In this document: positions 1-10,425 of the stretch, piece by piece
Layout of the letters: each line of letters starts with the position of its first letter
Numbering within the stretch: position 1 is the stretch's first letter
DNA from: Cymbomonas tetramitiformis
Lineage: Eukaryota; Chlorophyta; Pyramimonadophyceae; Pyramimonadales; Pyramimonadaceae
DNA length: 64,000 nucleotides
Assembly (NCBI GenBank): GCA_001247695.2
Contig: LGRX02034546.1
Location: forward strand, 1-64,000
Reading direction: 5' to 3'
Notes under the pieces: generated by a model
Database searches by the model: none
What the model was told of the DNA's origin: nothing
What the model saw: the letters and a program-made list of their open reading frames with translations, nothing else
Position numbers and translations under genes: made by a program

Positions 1-145
1 GGTGGGGGATCGGGTCCCCACACCAACAGGGGCCGCCGGAGGCCCTGGCCAATCTCCACTGGATACAGGCGCAGTCAGGTCACCAGGGAGCAGTTCGTCA
101 TCAGCAAATTCAACGACATAGAGGTTGGACGAGCTTAGGGCCAAG

Positions 146-1845
146 ATGAAACGAAGAACAGAGGCCCGCCTGGCAGCAGCAGCAGCCAGTAGTAACTCCC
201 CTGCAAGCGCCTCGCCAGAACAGCCAGTGAGCGTGCTCTCCGCACAGGCAGCAGCAGCGGTCGTGTCACTAGCACAGCCAGCAGTGGACGCAGCTGCCTC
301 TGGTGCTGCCCCAGTTGCCCAAGCAGGCGCAGACCCAGCGGCTCACGCCAGCGCTGCCCCAGTCGCCCTCGCAAGTGCTGTCCCAGCAGCCCAAGTGAGT
401 GTTATCCCAGTGACTCACGCGGGCGTTGCCCAAGCAGGCGCAGTTCCAGCGGCTCACGCCAGCGCTGCCCCAGCCGCCCTCGCAAGTGCTGTCCCAGCAG
501 TCCAAGTGAGCGTTGCCCCGGTGACTCACGCAGGCGTTGCTCAACCCAGTTACACTGACGTGTTTCCCCAGTTGCCAACACCTGGCAACCCTCCAGCACC
601 AATGTCAGTGTCAGGTGACTTAGCCAGTCCAGATTTGGTGACTGCACTGGAGGCACATGGGTCTCGATTGCAGGCGGGAACACACTCTATCAGACAGCTG
701 AGAGAGAGACACGGGTTACAGCCTGCGGACTTGCCTGTTCACAACCCGGACCCAGTTGCAACCGCCAGCTCAACCTCCGCACCAGCAGCTAGTTCATCAT
801 CCCGACCCTCGACAAAACGTCAACAGAAGGATTCAGGAGGGCTGTCGGAACAGGCCGTTCTTGGCAGAGTCCACAGCAGAAAGGAGCCAGACCAGACGGT
901 GAGAGTGCTAAGGTGGACGGAGGATGTCAACTCCCTCTGGAGTGACCACAGTGGGGAGAGTGCTGGGTCACAAATGAGCACCCCAGTCAGGCTGCAACTG
1001 GTGGCAGCAACCAGAAAGGAGAGGGAGGCCCTCGTGCGCTGGTTCAACGCCGAATCTCGCACCCGGCATGGCCATATGCAGCTATACGCTGCCACGGTGG
1101 CGAACTTGCAGGATCTGAGGAGACAGGTGAGCTCGAGGGAGTATTCTCGCATGCTAAGGCATGGTGCGCTCAGGCACAACGGAGGACTTCCAGTCAAGCA
1201 CTTTGCTGGAATAAACTTCGAACGGGCACGAGCCTTGGAGCCAGACGAGTATCCTGCTCAGAGCAACAGGTTTGCTGTGCTCCCTGTAGTTCCGTCAGAT
1301 CAGTCAGCATCATTGGTGGCAGCACCCAGCAACAGCCAGTCAGCTCAGCGAAGGTTCCCTGAGGACGACCCCAGCAGCAGCAGCGGTAGCGAATCGTCGT
1401 TCAGTGAAAAATCAGTATCACCAGAGCGGGGGCGCAGATACCGCAGCAGCAGCAGTGACGACAGTGAAGAGCGGAGCAGAGGGCGGCGAAGATTCAAGAA
1501 GAAGAAGAAGAAGAAGAAGAAGAAGAAGAAGAAGAAGAAGCCCAAGAAGCGAAGCAAGTTCACAGCTGAGGAGAAGGGAAAGGCTAAGGCTGTAGCGGTG
1601 GAGGAGAACCACCCCCTGACGCCAGAGATGGCGGTAAAAACCCTGCTGAAGGACAAGGCGCTTAGAGATCAGGCCTTCGAGTGTCTGCCTGCGGAGAGAC
1701 AGCGGGCTATAGCTAGTGCGAAGGCTGCAGGAGAAGAAGTGCACTGGGAGCAAGAGGGGTGGGAAGCTATGATGGCTGCCCAGAGGACAGTGCTGCAGGA
1801 GAAGGGTACCCCTCACCCGTTGCCAGTGTGTTCCCCCACACCGAA
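146..1845 (+). pseudogene. Gag-like protein, N-terminal segment (low-complexity, poly-Lys)
   Basis: First of three segments of one reading frame of about 1,200 codons. I chose the ATG at 146 because it is the first in-frame ATG after the stop at 119-121. The first ~180 residues are Ala/Val/Pro/Ser-rich with an internal repeat of about 40 residues (nucleotides 310-420 and 430-535). A globular-looking stretch follows, then a Ser/Glu-rich region and a run of 15 or more lysines encoded by (AAG)n near 1497-1541. The segment ends where a 654-bp transposon interrupts it at the target CGAA; the frame resumes at 2504 without loss (codon AA|G). The lysine tract could bind nucleic acid or act in nuclear localisation (inference). 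No enzyme motif is visible. Confidence 0.55.
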
Positions 1846-2499
1846 TGCCTATTACCCGCAGCTTAAGATGGCTTAATTAAGCCACCTTAACTTGAAGGGC
1901 TCGTTGGGGCTTCCTCGGCGGTGCTTTCAAAATTTGGAGACCTGTGTCGTCAAGATCTTGAGCTGCTCTTTCTGCAGTGTCTTATCAAAAGTTTGATCTG
2001 AGTTCATCTTGACCCTCAAAACCTCGGTTGAAGTAGGGTGGGTATTTCCCAATTTTCCTTAAGATGGCTTAAGCCACCTTAAGCAAATTAGCTCACGCGG
2101 GCTTCCTCGGAGGCGCTTTTCAAAATTTGGAGACCTATGATGTCAAGATCTCGAGCTGCTCTTTCTGCAGTGTGTTGCCAAAAGTTTGATCCGAGGTCAT
2201 CTTGACCCTCAAAATCTCGGTTGAAGTAGCATAGGTATGCAAAAACCGGAAAAATCGCTCAAAATTCACTAAATGTTGCACCCTCTTGGATACTTCCCAA
2301 AATTGCTCACCGGGAACTTGGGCTCGCCGAATAGTGCATATAGTGTCTAAATAAAAGAAGACATTGTCGCCGTCATTTTGAGCTTAAAAAATCTAGTTTC
2401 CGGTACCGATAGCTCCCGCAATAATTGAAAACATTAAGCTGGCTTAAGCCACCTAAATCGCTGTTAGGGTGGCTTAAGCCACCCGAAGGGTAATAGCCA
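1846..2499. mobile_element. TGTCTATT-type non-autonomous element, 654 bp
   Basis: Terminal inverted repeats read TGCCTATTACCCGCAG on the left and CCGAAGGGTAATAGCCA on the right. The 4-bp target duplication is CGAA (1842-1845 and 2500-2503). Just inside each end is a palindromic stem built from TTAAGATGGCTTAA or TGGCTTAAGCCA. An internal segment is duplicated with a period near 196 bp (about 1862-2057 and 2058-2250). The interior is clearly related to the element at 60452-61128. There is no ORF. TG..CA ends with 4-bp duplications recall Ginger-type cut-and-paste elements, but no transposase is present to prove it. Confidence 0.8.
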
Positions 2500-2503
2500 C
2501 GAA

Positions 2504-3273
2504 GGACACAGACTTGGTGTGGTACGAACACACCAAAGCCTTGCATCCAACGCTGAGTGAGGATGAGGCATGGCAGTTGGCGGTGCATAACCATTCTGGA
2601 GCCAGCACAGCGCAGACCTCGGGGACAGGAGGGGGAGTGTCGAGTTCAGTATCCTCAGGACAACCTTCGAGCTCGGAGACAGCAGCCTTGGAGGAGTGGA
2701 GATACCCCTCAGTTCCTATCACTGTGGAACAAGGCATCCGGGACCACGTGAGGGTGCACAACTCGGGGGTGGAGGAAGCTACCGCCATCATTGCAGCGAA
2801 GTATTCCAACTTAGCTGTGAGTTATGGGCACGCAAAGAACCATGGAGTTCACGAGACCCTGCCCAGCCCAGTGATGCAGCTCATAAGCGACACAGGTCAC
2901 ACGGTACCCGAAGGCGCAGGGTGTGTCCGGTGTGGTCGCTTACTGCGATCGCCCGAGGGCCAGGTCCGGGTCACCCCTGGATTAATCTGGGATGTGATGC
3001 TGGGTTCCAACCGGACCTGTGTGCAGGTGCCTCTTTGTCAGGAGTGCACCAAGCCCCCCTGGACAGGAGCCTTAGCTCAGCTGCCCATCATTCCCACGCC
3101 CGATGTGACAACGCCACAATCTCAGCCGCGGAGTACCAGCGATCGGCAGCCCCCGCCAGATCCAGACCCTCCGTCCCGCAGAGACGCACCCGAGCAGGAA
3201 CGTGGACCCCCGCCCCGCAGAGACGCGCCCGAGCAGGAACGTGGACCCCCACTCCGGTCAGAGACCGATCCAG
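2504..3273 (+). pseudogene. Gag-like protein, middle segment (zinc-ribbon-like)
   Basis: This continues the frame of 146-1845 once the 654-bp element is removed. It encodes a Ser/Gly-rich linker, a stretch resembling a helical domain, and a Cys motif in which C-x2-C (GCVRCG) is followed about 35 residues later by a second C-x2-C (LCQECT), so a zinc ribbon is plausible. It then runs into a Pro/Arg/Glu-rich tail with a perfect short repeat (RRDAPEQERGP twice). The segment is cut at 3273 by a MULE-like element with a 9-bp target duplication. The frame picks up at 5425 without shift. Function beyond a structural Gag role is not visible. Confidence 0.5.
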
Positions 3274-3944
3274 GGAAAAATAATTAATATAGAATAAGTT
3301 TTCTTAATCTTAGAATAACCCGTTTTCATCGTTAATTTAGAATAAGTTTTCTTGATGTCATCCGGCTATGACCGGTGGTCCTTTTCACGACTCCTGTTCA
3401 AATAATGTGCACACGCGTGCCATCATGAGGAAGCCTCCAAAAAGCTTTAAGAAGGTTTGTCTCGCTTGTGATAATGGTGGGCGCCGTTGTAATAGACACT
3501 CACGGCGTGTCCTGCTTGAAAAAAAGGCCCCTGTACTTCTTCTAGATCCTAAACCCTTTGACTTGCCTTTTACCGCTGCACGCGACCGGCAAGCATCTTT
3601 GAAACTAACGAGTTTCAAAGATGCGTTTTGTATTTTGGGTGCACCCTAATTTTACAAAACGGCCGAGCGCTTCCCGTTTGTGCGGGATATTCACATTTAT
3701 TCCATGGAATATTTCATATGGATTAACACACATAAGCACGAAGGCATCGGCCACGCATCATCTTTGAAACTAACGAGTTTCAAAGATGCGTTTTTTGTCA
3801 TTTGGGTGCGCATACCCAAATAACAAATCAGCCGAGCGCTTCCCGTTGGCGTGGGGTATCCAACGCTTGAATGTTGAATATTCATTGTAATATGAGTTAG
3901 CAAGCGAGGTTGCAAAGGCATCGGGACAGAATCTACGAAACTGT

Positions 3945-5035
3945 CCTATGCCTTTGCCTTTGGGTTTGGGTTCGAAGGTGACACCCAAACCCAAAGATGC
4001 CAAGCAGCCGAGGGCTTCCCGTGCGTCCTAACGCACGAAACTTGGCACGAATACTACCATGGTACATATATTTAAGTTACCAGAAGCTCAAGGCTTCAAG
4101 TTACTTGTGCGCGAAACGCGCAATCTATTTCTAAGGCAGATGTTTTGGGTTTGGGTTCGAACGTGACACCCAAACCCAAAGATGCCAAACAGCCGAGGGC
4201 TTCCCGTGCGTCCTAACGCACGAAACTTGGCACGAATACTACCATGGTACATATATTTAAGTTACGAGAAGCTCAAGGCTTCAAGTTACTTGTGCGCGAA
4301 ACGCGCAATCTATTTCTAAGGCAGATGTTTTGGGTTTGGGTTCGAACGTGACACCCAATCAAACCCAAAGATGCCAAACAGCCGAGGGCTTCCCGTGCGT
4401 CCGAACGCACGAAACTTGGCACGAATACTACCATGGTACATATATTTAAGTTACCAGAAGCTCAAGGCTTCAAGTTACTTGTGCGCGAAACGCGCAATCT
4501 ATTTCTAAGGCAGATGTTTTGGGTTTGGGTTCGAACGTGACACCCAAACCCAAAGATGCCAAACAGCCGAGGGCTTCCCGTGCGTCCTAACGCACGAAAC
4601 TTGGCACGAATACTACCATGGTACATATATTTAAGTTACAGAAGCTCAAGGCTTCAAGTTACTTGTGCGCGAAACGCGCAATCTATTTCTAAGGCAGATG
4701 TTTTGGGTTTGGGTTCGAACGTGACACCCAAACCCAAAGATGCCAAACAGCCGAGGGCTTCCCGTGCGTCCTAGAGCACGAAACTTGGCACACATACTGC
4801 CAAGATACATATATTTGAGTTACCTGAAGCTCAAGGCTTCAAGTTACTTGTGCGCGAAACGCGCAATCTATTTCTAAGGCAGATGCTTTGGGTTTGGGTT
4901 CGAAGGTGACACCCAAACCCAAAGATGCCAAACAGCCGAGGGCTTCCCGTGCGTCCTAGAGCACGAAACTTGGCACACATACTGCCAAGATACATATCTT
5001 TGAGTAACTTGAAGCTCAAGGCTTCAAGTTACTTA
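3945..5035. repeat. 185-bp tandem repeat array, about 6 copies
   Basis: The phrase TTGGGTTTGGGTTCGAA recurs at about 3959, 4145, 4330, 4519, 4703 and 4888, giving a period of 184-189 bp. Each unit also contains the inverted words GGGTTTGGG and CCCAAACCC, CCGAGGGCTTCCCGTGCGTC, and GCTCAAGGCTTCAAGTTACTTG. The last two units share private changes (AGAGCACG, CACACATACTGCCAAG), which suggests stepwise local duplication. The array lies wholly inside the MULE-like element and is not coding. Confidence 0.85.
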
Positions 5036-5160
5036 CTTTTTTTCAAGCAGAACACGCCGTGAGTGTCTATTGTGGCAAAGATGGCAAATAATAAAAGTCA
5101 TTATGCGTAAAGAGTCGTTATTCACGGCCGTGACTTTTAGATTCACGGCCGTGAATCTTT

Positions 5161-5216
5161 CCGAATGGAACCAAAAACCGTTCGATTTTGATCGAACGGT
5201 TTTTGGTTCCATTCGG
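5161..5216. repeat. Perfect 26-bp hairpin
   Basis: Positions 5161-5186 pair exactly with 5191-5216 around a 4-base loop (TTTG). It is preceded by two copies of the palindrome TTCACGGCCGTGA. A perfect stem this long in otherwise worn sequence implies recent formation or selection. It sits near the right end of the MULE-like element. Confidence 0.85.
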
Positions 5217-5424
5217 ACATATGGACATCACGGCAAGACAACTCTTCAGTGTAATATTTCGCATGGCATGGGGATAGCTCAACAGGTACAGTACAGCGTC
5301 ATGGATGCATGCACCGGTCATAGCCGGATGACATAAAGAAAACTTATTCTAAATTAACGATGAAAATGGGGTATTCTAAACTTATGAAAAAATATTCTAA
5401 ATTAAATAGCCTACCCCGATCCAG

Positions 5425-6557
5425 CACGATTGGAGCAGACACGGCTGAAGGGGCTGGAGGCAGAGGACAGACTCCTGAATACTGTACGGAAGCTAAGGGA
5501 GCGCATCACCACGTACACGTGTCCTCTAGACCAGACGACGGGTGAGAAGTCATCTGGTCATCTGCTGCAGCCGTTAAAGCTTTTGATGAGGGAGCTGCAA
5601 GATTACTTCAAGGAGCCGCAGGTGAAGAGGGCGCTGGCTACGAAGAAGATGGGCGAGAACGACGAGGGGAGTGAAGCCACGGTCACCACTGTCTCTGAAG
5701 AATTGCGTTTGATCATCAGAGATAGGGTGGAAGGATCAGTCCAGGGGTTACTGAACCAGAAGGTACTGACCGGTCAGATGAATACGCTGGACGATCTGAT
5801 CGGTACCCTCGCTCGATCTTGCATCAGCGACGCTCACCTTAGCATTCTGCCCAGCATGTTGTCACGGTCTCGGCAGGCCTCTGGCAGGAACGCAGGGAGG
5901 AACGCGCGAACCTTCCACCACTCCCTGATGGAAGCCTTTGAGCTGCTGGAGTCCCTGCACAAACACGGGGTCACTGGGCCAGTTAGCCGAGCCTCTCTGC
6001 CCGGCATCTTCCTCAGCGGTCTGACACCTGAGCTGCATGCGAGAGTGCACAAGGAGCTGCTAGGCAAAGTGGACTTCCATCAGGCGACAGGAGCAGCCGG
6101 GTGGGAAGCGGAGCTGCTTCGCAAATATGTGGAGCAGGCAACACTGGAGGAGCGTCGGGACCCGACAGGACTGAAGGCAACCAGGGACCAGTCCCCCTTC
6201 CCAATGGCTGCGCTGTTTGAGTGCCTGGACGAGCACATGGAGCAGTGTTACGCCCTGCCGACAGCACCAGCAGAGGTGGAAGGCAGGCAGCTACCTGGAT
6301 CGTCCACCTATACTGGCTGTAGGAAGTGCAAGTTCAAGGAGCACCTGGCAAAGGACTGTCCGCAGCAGCACGACCAGCAGAAGAGGGTTGCGTGGGTGAA
6401 GTGCATTTGGGAAGAAGCTTTCGAGACCCTCGAGAACGCAGGTGCAAGCGAGGAGCTTATGGGGGACACGTTAGCAGTCATCGCGCATGAGAGGGGTTCA
6501 GATTTTGGCGAGGGAGAGGCCGCGGGGGCCAGTTCCTCTCCCGGTCGCAAGGCATAG
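5425..6557 (+). pseudogene. Gag-like protein, C-terminal segment with CCHC zinc knuckle
   Basis: Third segment of the Gag-like gene. It encodes an alpha-helical capsid-like region and then a zinc knuckle C-x2-C-x4-H-x4-C (CRKCKFKEHLAKDC, around 6319-6360), typical of Gag nucleocapsid and of some ORF1 proteins, which bind RNA. After the knuckle comes an acidic Gly/Ser tail ending at the TAG at 6555-6557. The join to 2504-3273 across the MULE-like element is in frame and uses exactly one copy of the 9-bp duplication, so the three segments were one gene of about 1,207 residues. Confidence 0.65.
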
Positions 6558-6596
6558 GTCCCGGAGCGAGTACATCCGGCAGATGGGGGGCTACTT

Positions 6597-6685
6597 ACGA
6601 TTGCCCCCTGAACTTTTTTTGTGCCCCCTGAAAAATTGCCCCCTGAACTTTTTTTTCAGGCCCTGAAAATATTTTTCAGGGCCTT
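6597..6685. repeat. C-rich repeat and palindrome at an element junction
   Basis: The words TTGCCCCCTGAA, TGCCCCCTGAAAA and TTGCCCCCTGAAC recur, followed by an almost perfect palindrome built on AGGCCCTGAAAA at 6658-6684. It lies exactly between retroelement X and the broken 3' end of Gypsy copy 2, so it may be the end of another element or a rearrangement scar. Confidence 0.5.
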
Positions 6686-7553
6686 CCACTACTGCTCCTT
6701 GGGGACTTCCACTGAACCTCCGGTCTTTATCCACGCGAGACATAGTTCGTCCTCGTGTATGTCCGGGTACTTCTCCCGGAGCGACTCTTGTTGGGTCACA
6801 CTAGCCATCATGGCGACCAGTCTCGTCGTGTCTGGCAGCCTAGGCAACCTCATCTCTTTCTCCTTCGCCGCTGGTGCCCACTCTGGCGCTGAGTTCATTT
6901 CCACAGGTTTGTCCCCAGGCCTCGAGAAGGCTTGACGGTGCCGCGCCTTGTAACCCGCGACCTCCATGGAGGCGAGCTTCCATTGTCGGCGACGTGGAAC
7001 TGCGTCCGCTGTGCCCAGTCCTTGCGTACCTTTCTGCCCCTGACTGCACATGTGCTGCAGTCGCTGCTCCCAGTCCTGGTGACTAAGGCGTCGTGCGACT
7101 TGCTGAGTGCAGTCGCTGGACCTGGTGACCCACTCCGCCAGCTGCGCTTGCACCGGCTCCGGTGCCAATTCTGAAGCGGTTCAGTGCGGGCCCATTTTTA
7201 AGCACCAGTGTATTACTGTAAGCAATCAGCGCTGCATTTCTAGTGCCCTTCATATTTATCAGGGGTGTATACATAAGCAAATTGCTTATTTTGCAGCCGC
7301 TGGGTCGAAAATGACTGTTGCGTATGAACGGGCCTACACTGTTGTCACCTTAGTAGCAGACCCCACAATGGGTATGGCAGCTAACGCGCCATGCTCCTCC
7401 TCGTCACTTTCCTGGCTCTTTGGCAGTTTGGTCGTACTGACCTCCGCAACTGCGTACAGCAGCTCCATAGCTCTGCGATCCATGGCGAGGCCAAGTATCC
7501 CAGCCAACTCCTCATCACTCATGCCCCGAGCCATGCGCAACTCACTCGCGCTG
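6686..7553 (-). pseudogene. Gypsy copy 2: linker between methyltransferase and integrase
   Basis: The minus-strand translation matches copy 1 residues from the end of the methyltransferase (YSASELRMA) through the Gln/Ser-rich linker to VEVPKE, just before the zinc-binding domain of integrase. It is broken by a 160-bp MITE (7182-7341) and a frameshift near 7340. It stops abruptly at 6686; the integrase, PHD and C-terminal methyltransferase regions present in copy 1 are missing. The linker has no recognised fold. Conservation with copy 1 is high at the protein level, so the region was coding. Confidence 0.75.
7182..7341. mobile_element. Short MITE, 160 bp
   Basis: Ends read CAGTGCGGGCCCATT and, inverted, CAGTGTAGGCCCGTT. 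Copy 1 lacks this segment at the matching point of its polyprotein, which proves insertion. Any target duplication is at most 2 bp (TT). CAGTG ends are compatible with a mariner-like origin, but this is weak. Confidence 0.6.
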
Positions 7554-7555
7554 TA

Positions 7556-7946
7556 CAGTAATCACTCGGTAATACAGTAAGAAAACCGGAGATTTGGGAC
7601 CAGCCAGCAATATTCGCCAACTTGGATGCCCATCCCCCCTCCCCCCCCCGCCAGCGCCAGCGTCCTATGAAAATCGTAAGAATAGTGGGTCATGTTTTTT
7701 TGAATCAGCCAGCGATTTTCTTAAATTTTCAGTGATAAACCCGTGAAAATGCGACATTTTGAAAAAAAATCCGCCTGCGGCGCACCAATAAGAAATATGG
7801 CGCCAGCGCCCATATTTCTTATCACCCCATATTTCATAGCTCAAAAAAGCCAGCCAGCAATATTCACCAAATCGGGTACCCCCCCCTCCCCAACAAAGCT
7901 GGCTACTTTCTTATTGGCGGGTTTTCTTATTACTGAGTGATTACTG
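7556..7946. mobile_element. Mariner-type MITE, 391 bp, TA target
   Basis: Inverted ends read CAGTAATCACTC, flanked by TA (7554-7555 and 7947-7948). It splits the Gypsy copy 2 reading frame at MGY|S; removal with one TA restores the match to copy 1. The interior has AGAAAAC and CCAGCCAGC words at both ends and no ORF. It is the same family as the outer element at 48407-54441, into which a pogo-like transposon has inserted. Confidence 0.85.
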
Positions 7947-7948
7947 TA

Positions 7949-8823
7949 CCCCATGGCAATGGCCTTCTCGTCCAGGTTGACCTCTCTGGTCTCTCCTTCC
8001 TCCTTGATGTCACCTCTCCTCACCACCGTACCTGCACGTGGGGCACGAAAGGCTCGGGAGTTCTGCGTCGCCAGGATGGTTGGCAGTACTCGCATGGGTT
8101 CTCCCACCACGTTAGCGATGTAATGGGGCTTCCTGTCCCAGGTGACTACTTTGCGCGGCTTCCAGCCTCGCTGTAGGATGTCACTCACGTATCTGTCTGG
8201 TGGCATGTCCACCACCTCCATTACCAGGTTGAACTGGTGGTTCTGGAACAGGTTGCTCCAATATGCTCGTAGGCGATGCGCATACGATCCTGCGCGCGCT
8301 GCGTCAAAGGATACCGGCTGGCCCACCACACTGTTGATGATAGGGAACACCTCCTTCCTGATCTTCGTGTTCTCTATCCTCGGTGCGACAGTGGGGAGAC
8401 ATTCTCCAACACATACGCTGGCGGTCGCTGAGGCTGCAGCTGTTGCAGCGTCGAAAGGATTCGCACTGCCTGGTAGAACAGCCTGTTGTGCTTGCCCTCC
8501 AAACCTGCCAGCTTGCCCGCTGGTGATAGGTCCTGACACGGGTAGCCACATACCATGACCCACTGGTCTCCCCTCAATGCTCCTGCATGAACGAGGTCAT
8601 CGAGGCTGGTGTCCTCGATGTTGCTGGGCAACTGTTCTAGGTGAAAAGCCCCTGCGTGAAACAGGTCAGGATGTCGGCGACTGAGTGCCATGCACCTTGC
8701 CCTTGCTACCGCCTGACTGGGCACTGAGATGTCCTGGTAGAGGTACTTGTTGACCTTGACGCCGCAGCGCAAGAGCATCTCCAACCCAGCACACAGACCC
8801 CCACAGGGCTCGTAGCAAACCAC
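7949..8823 (-). pseudogene. Gypsy copy 2: C5-cytosine DNA methyltransferase domain
   Basis: The minus-strand frame shows the family motifs in order: motif I as [14 protein letters not shown], motif IV with the catalytic cysteine as [11 protein letters not shown], motif VI as YVLENVSPL, motif VIII as [16 protein letters not shown], and a C-terminal motif X-like segment LDEKAIAMGYS. This enzyme class transfers a methyl group from S-adenosylmethionine to C5 of cytosine. The RxRxxWxNL form of motif VIII resembles the Dnmt3/DRM group. A frameshift after VSPLSHR (near 8390) breaks it. It sits directly downstream of RNase H, as in copy 1, so the fusion predates the split of the two copies. Confidence 0.85.
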
Positions 8824-8833
8824 GCCTTCTTCT

Positions 8834-9766
8834 CTAGCTTCCTGAAAGAAGCTCTTGCTTGTCGACCACTCTTGTGTCGATTTTCTTAGGCACCCTCAAC
8901 TTGCCAGCCTCCATGGCGTCGTCGCTGTAGACCGCTGGAGAGCCTCCAGAATGCATACCCCTGACTGGCTGTACCTGGCTGAGGGCATCCCATGCGACTC
9001 GCATCAGTCTGCCGGAGCACCTGGCCACCTCTGGGTGGTCAGTGTCAAACATGACACCCCTGCTGCACTCCAACTCCTCCTGGTAATATACATCGAACAG
9101 TCGGTGGACCGCACTGGTCCCCAGCTGCTCCCTGACCATTTTCTCAAAGTAGTTGGCCGCCTGGGCCTCTGGGTTCGCTTCTGGACCAAGCGGTGGTTCC
9201 CTGGTCACCTCCAAGCAGATGGTGTCGGCGAAACAACGCGTCCCCCTCTCGGCGTACCCTGCTTCTCGCGCACAGTCACCTTCCCGGTCCAGGCGGGCAC
9301 CAGTCTCGTCTGCTGTGCTGGGCAGCGGGTCGGTACCTGGGAGGCACGTCCGCGACTCCGCGTTCTCGTTCTTTGGCCCTGATCGATACTGGACCGTGAA
9401 CTCAAACTCTTGCAGACTGATGGCCCAGCGCAGGTGTTGACCCTGCAGGTCCCCCTTCTCCATGAGAGTCGTGAGCGGTGAATGGTCAGTGACTAGTGTG
9501 AAGTGCACCCCATGCAGGTACTGGCGCAGAGTGCGGATTGCCCACACCACTGCCAGCATCTCACCCTGAAAGCTCGCATACTGTCTCTCAGTTTTTGGCA
9601 GTGAGCGGCTGATCACCACGCAGATGTGCTCCACGCCTTGTTCGTCCTTCTGTCCCAGTACTGCGCCAATGCCATGGTTGCTCCAGTCCGTGTAGAGGAA
9701 GATGGGCTTGCCATAATCTATGGGCGTCAAACACCTCCCTGATCAGAGAGCGTCCTTGAGTGTTTG
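8834..9766 (-). pseudogene. Gypsy copy 2: RNase H and tether
   Basis: The translation begins in the reverse transcriptase-RNase H connection ([18 protein letters not shown]) and continues through [15 protein letters not shown] and TDHSPLTTL, the standard RNase H motifs of Gypsy-type Pol, which degrade RNA in RNA-DNA hybrids. About 200 residues of tether follow before the methyltransferase. The upstream edge is the insertion of a 659-bp element at 9767-10425. Stops and a frameshift near 8830 separate it from the methyltransferase frame. Confidence 0.8.
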
Positions 9767-10425
9767 TGTCTATTCTACTAATTTTAGGGCCGGTTAACAA
9801 TACCTAAGAGCGATATTCGAGCACCCTAATATCCTTAATAATTCGAGATGTCGCATACAACCCATGCTTGGCAATGTTTATTGTAGTTAGTTTTGTGTGT
9901 GGAAACTGTAATTTCTGCTATCTGGATGGGTACACCGGGCTGAAATGGCGTTCAAAGTTAGGGCGGGATGGCCCAAAAATTACGGCGGGTTAACCCCTAA
10001 CTTCGTTTATTGTTGCTCCGCGTAGGCTACGTGGTGGTGCCCAAGGCACTAAGTGACAATATTTCAAGGGAATTTTATGTGTTGTGACCTTACGTTTCGA
10101 TCTAGAGCACTTCCCTATCGGTATAGAGCAATCCTCAGCCCAAAGTGTCTGGAGCTCTGCCAACTTTTTTGGGGTAATTTTGAGGGTTGATAAACGCCTG
10201 TTGTTCCTACTTTTTGCCCGAAGTCGATTACCAATCCTCAGACCAAAGTGTCCGGAGTTCTGCCAACTTTTTTGGGGTAATTTTGAGGGTTGATAAACGC
10301 CTGTTGTTCCTACTTTTTGCCCGGAGGCAATTACGCGCGCGATATCGTAGAAATGCCTAGGTATTGGTAACCCGCCGTAACAACGTGTTACGGCGGGTTA
10401 ACCCGCCTTTCCTTGAGAATAGACA
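9767..10425. mobile_element. TGTCTATT-type non-autonomous element, 659 bp
   Basis: Ends are TGTCTATTCT and AGAATAGACA. Flanking bases are TTTG and TTTA, an imperfect 4-bp duplication. Near one end is the palindrome GCGGGTTAACCCGC next to TAACCCGCCGTAAC. It contains two tandem 103-bp units. A second copy of the family, inverted, lies at 62435-63090 with a perfect CACA duplication. It interrupts Gypsy copy 2 between reverse transcriptase and RNase H. No ORF. Confidence 0.8.
10131..10323. repeat. 103-bp tandem duplication inside the 659-bp element
   Basis: Two units starting ATCCTCAGCCCAAAGTGTC (10131) and ATCCTCAGACCAAAGTGTC (10234) share TCTGCCAACTTTTTTGGGG and CCTGTTGTTCCTACTTTTTG. The same duplication is present in the copy at 62435-63090, so it is a family feature. 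Confidence 0.85.

Larger units (their letters stand above)
3274..5415. mobile_element. MULE-like non-autonomous DNA transposon, 2.1 kb
   Basis: The element is flanked by the 9-bp duplication CCGATCCAG (3265-3273 and 5416-5424). Its inverted terminal repeats of about 100 bp match well around TTAGAATAAGTTTTCTT and GTCATCCGGCTATGACCGG. Ends beginning GG, long inverted repeats and a 9-bp duplication are typical of Mutator-like elements. The interior has no transposase; it holds a 185-bp tandem array (3945-5035), two copies of a small hairpin around CTTTGAAAC/GTTTCAAAG (about 3597 and 3759), and a perfect 26-bp hairpin at 5161-5216. Excision in silico restores the host frame. Confidence 0.75.
1..6596 (+). 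mobile_element. Retroelement X, 5' part with Gag-like gene
   Basis: This block holds one long Gag-like coding region (146-6557) split by two DNA transposons. The first 145 bases show no recognisable repeat or promoter; an in-frame TAG lies at 119-121. No reverse transcriptase or integrase follows, because after position 6596 the sequence changes to a C-rich repeat and then to a truncated Gypsy element on the other strand. The zinc knuckle and lack of enzymatic motifs suggest the Gag or ORF1 part of a retrotransposon whose pol is lost or lies elsewhere. The left boundary is outside the window. Class (LTR, DIRS or LINE ORF1) cannot be decided. Confidence 0.55.

Noticed and set aside
3945..5035. 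CRISPR-like array
   Set aside because: Units of 185 bp are contiguous and near-identical with no unique spacers, and the window is eukaryotic transposon DNA.
7107..9440. Plus-strand ORFs over 7.1-9.4 kb
   Set aside because: They are antisense to Gypsy copy 2 Pol, which aligns with copy 1 throughout.
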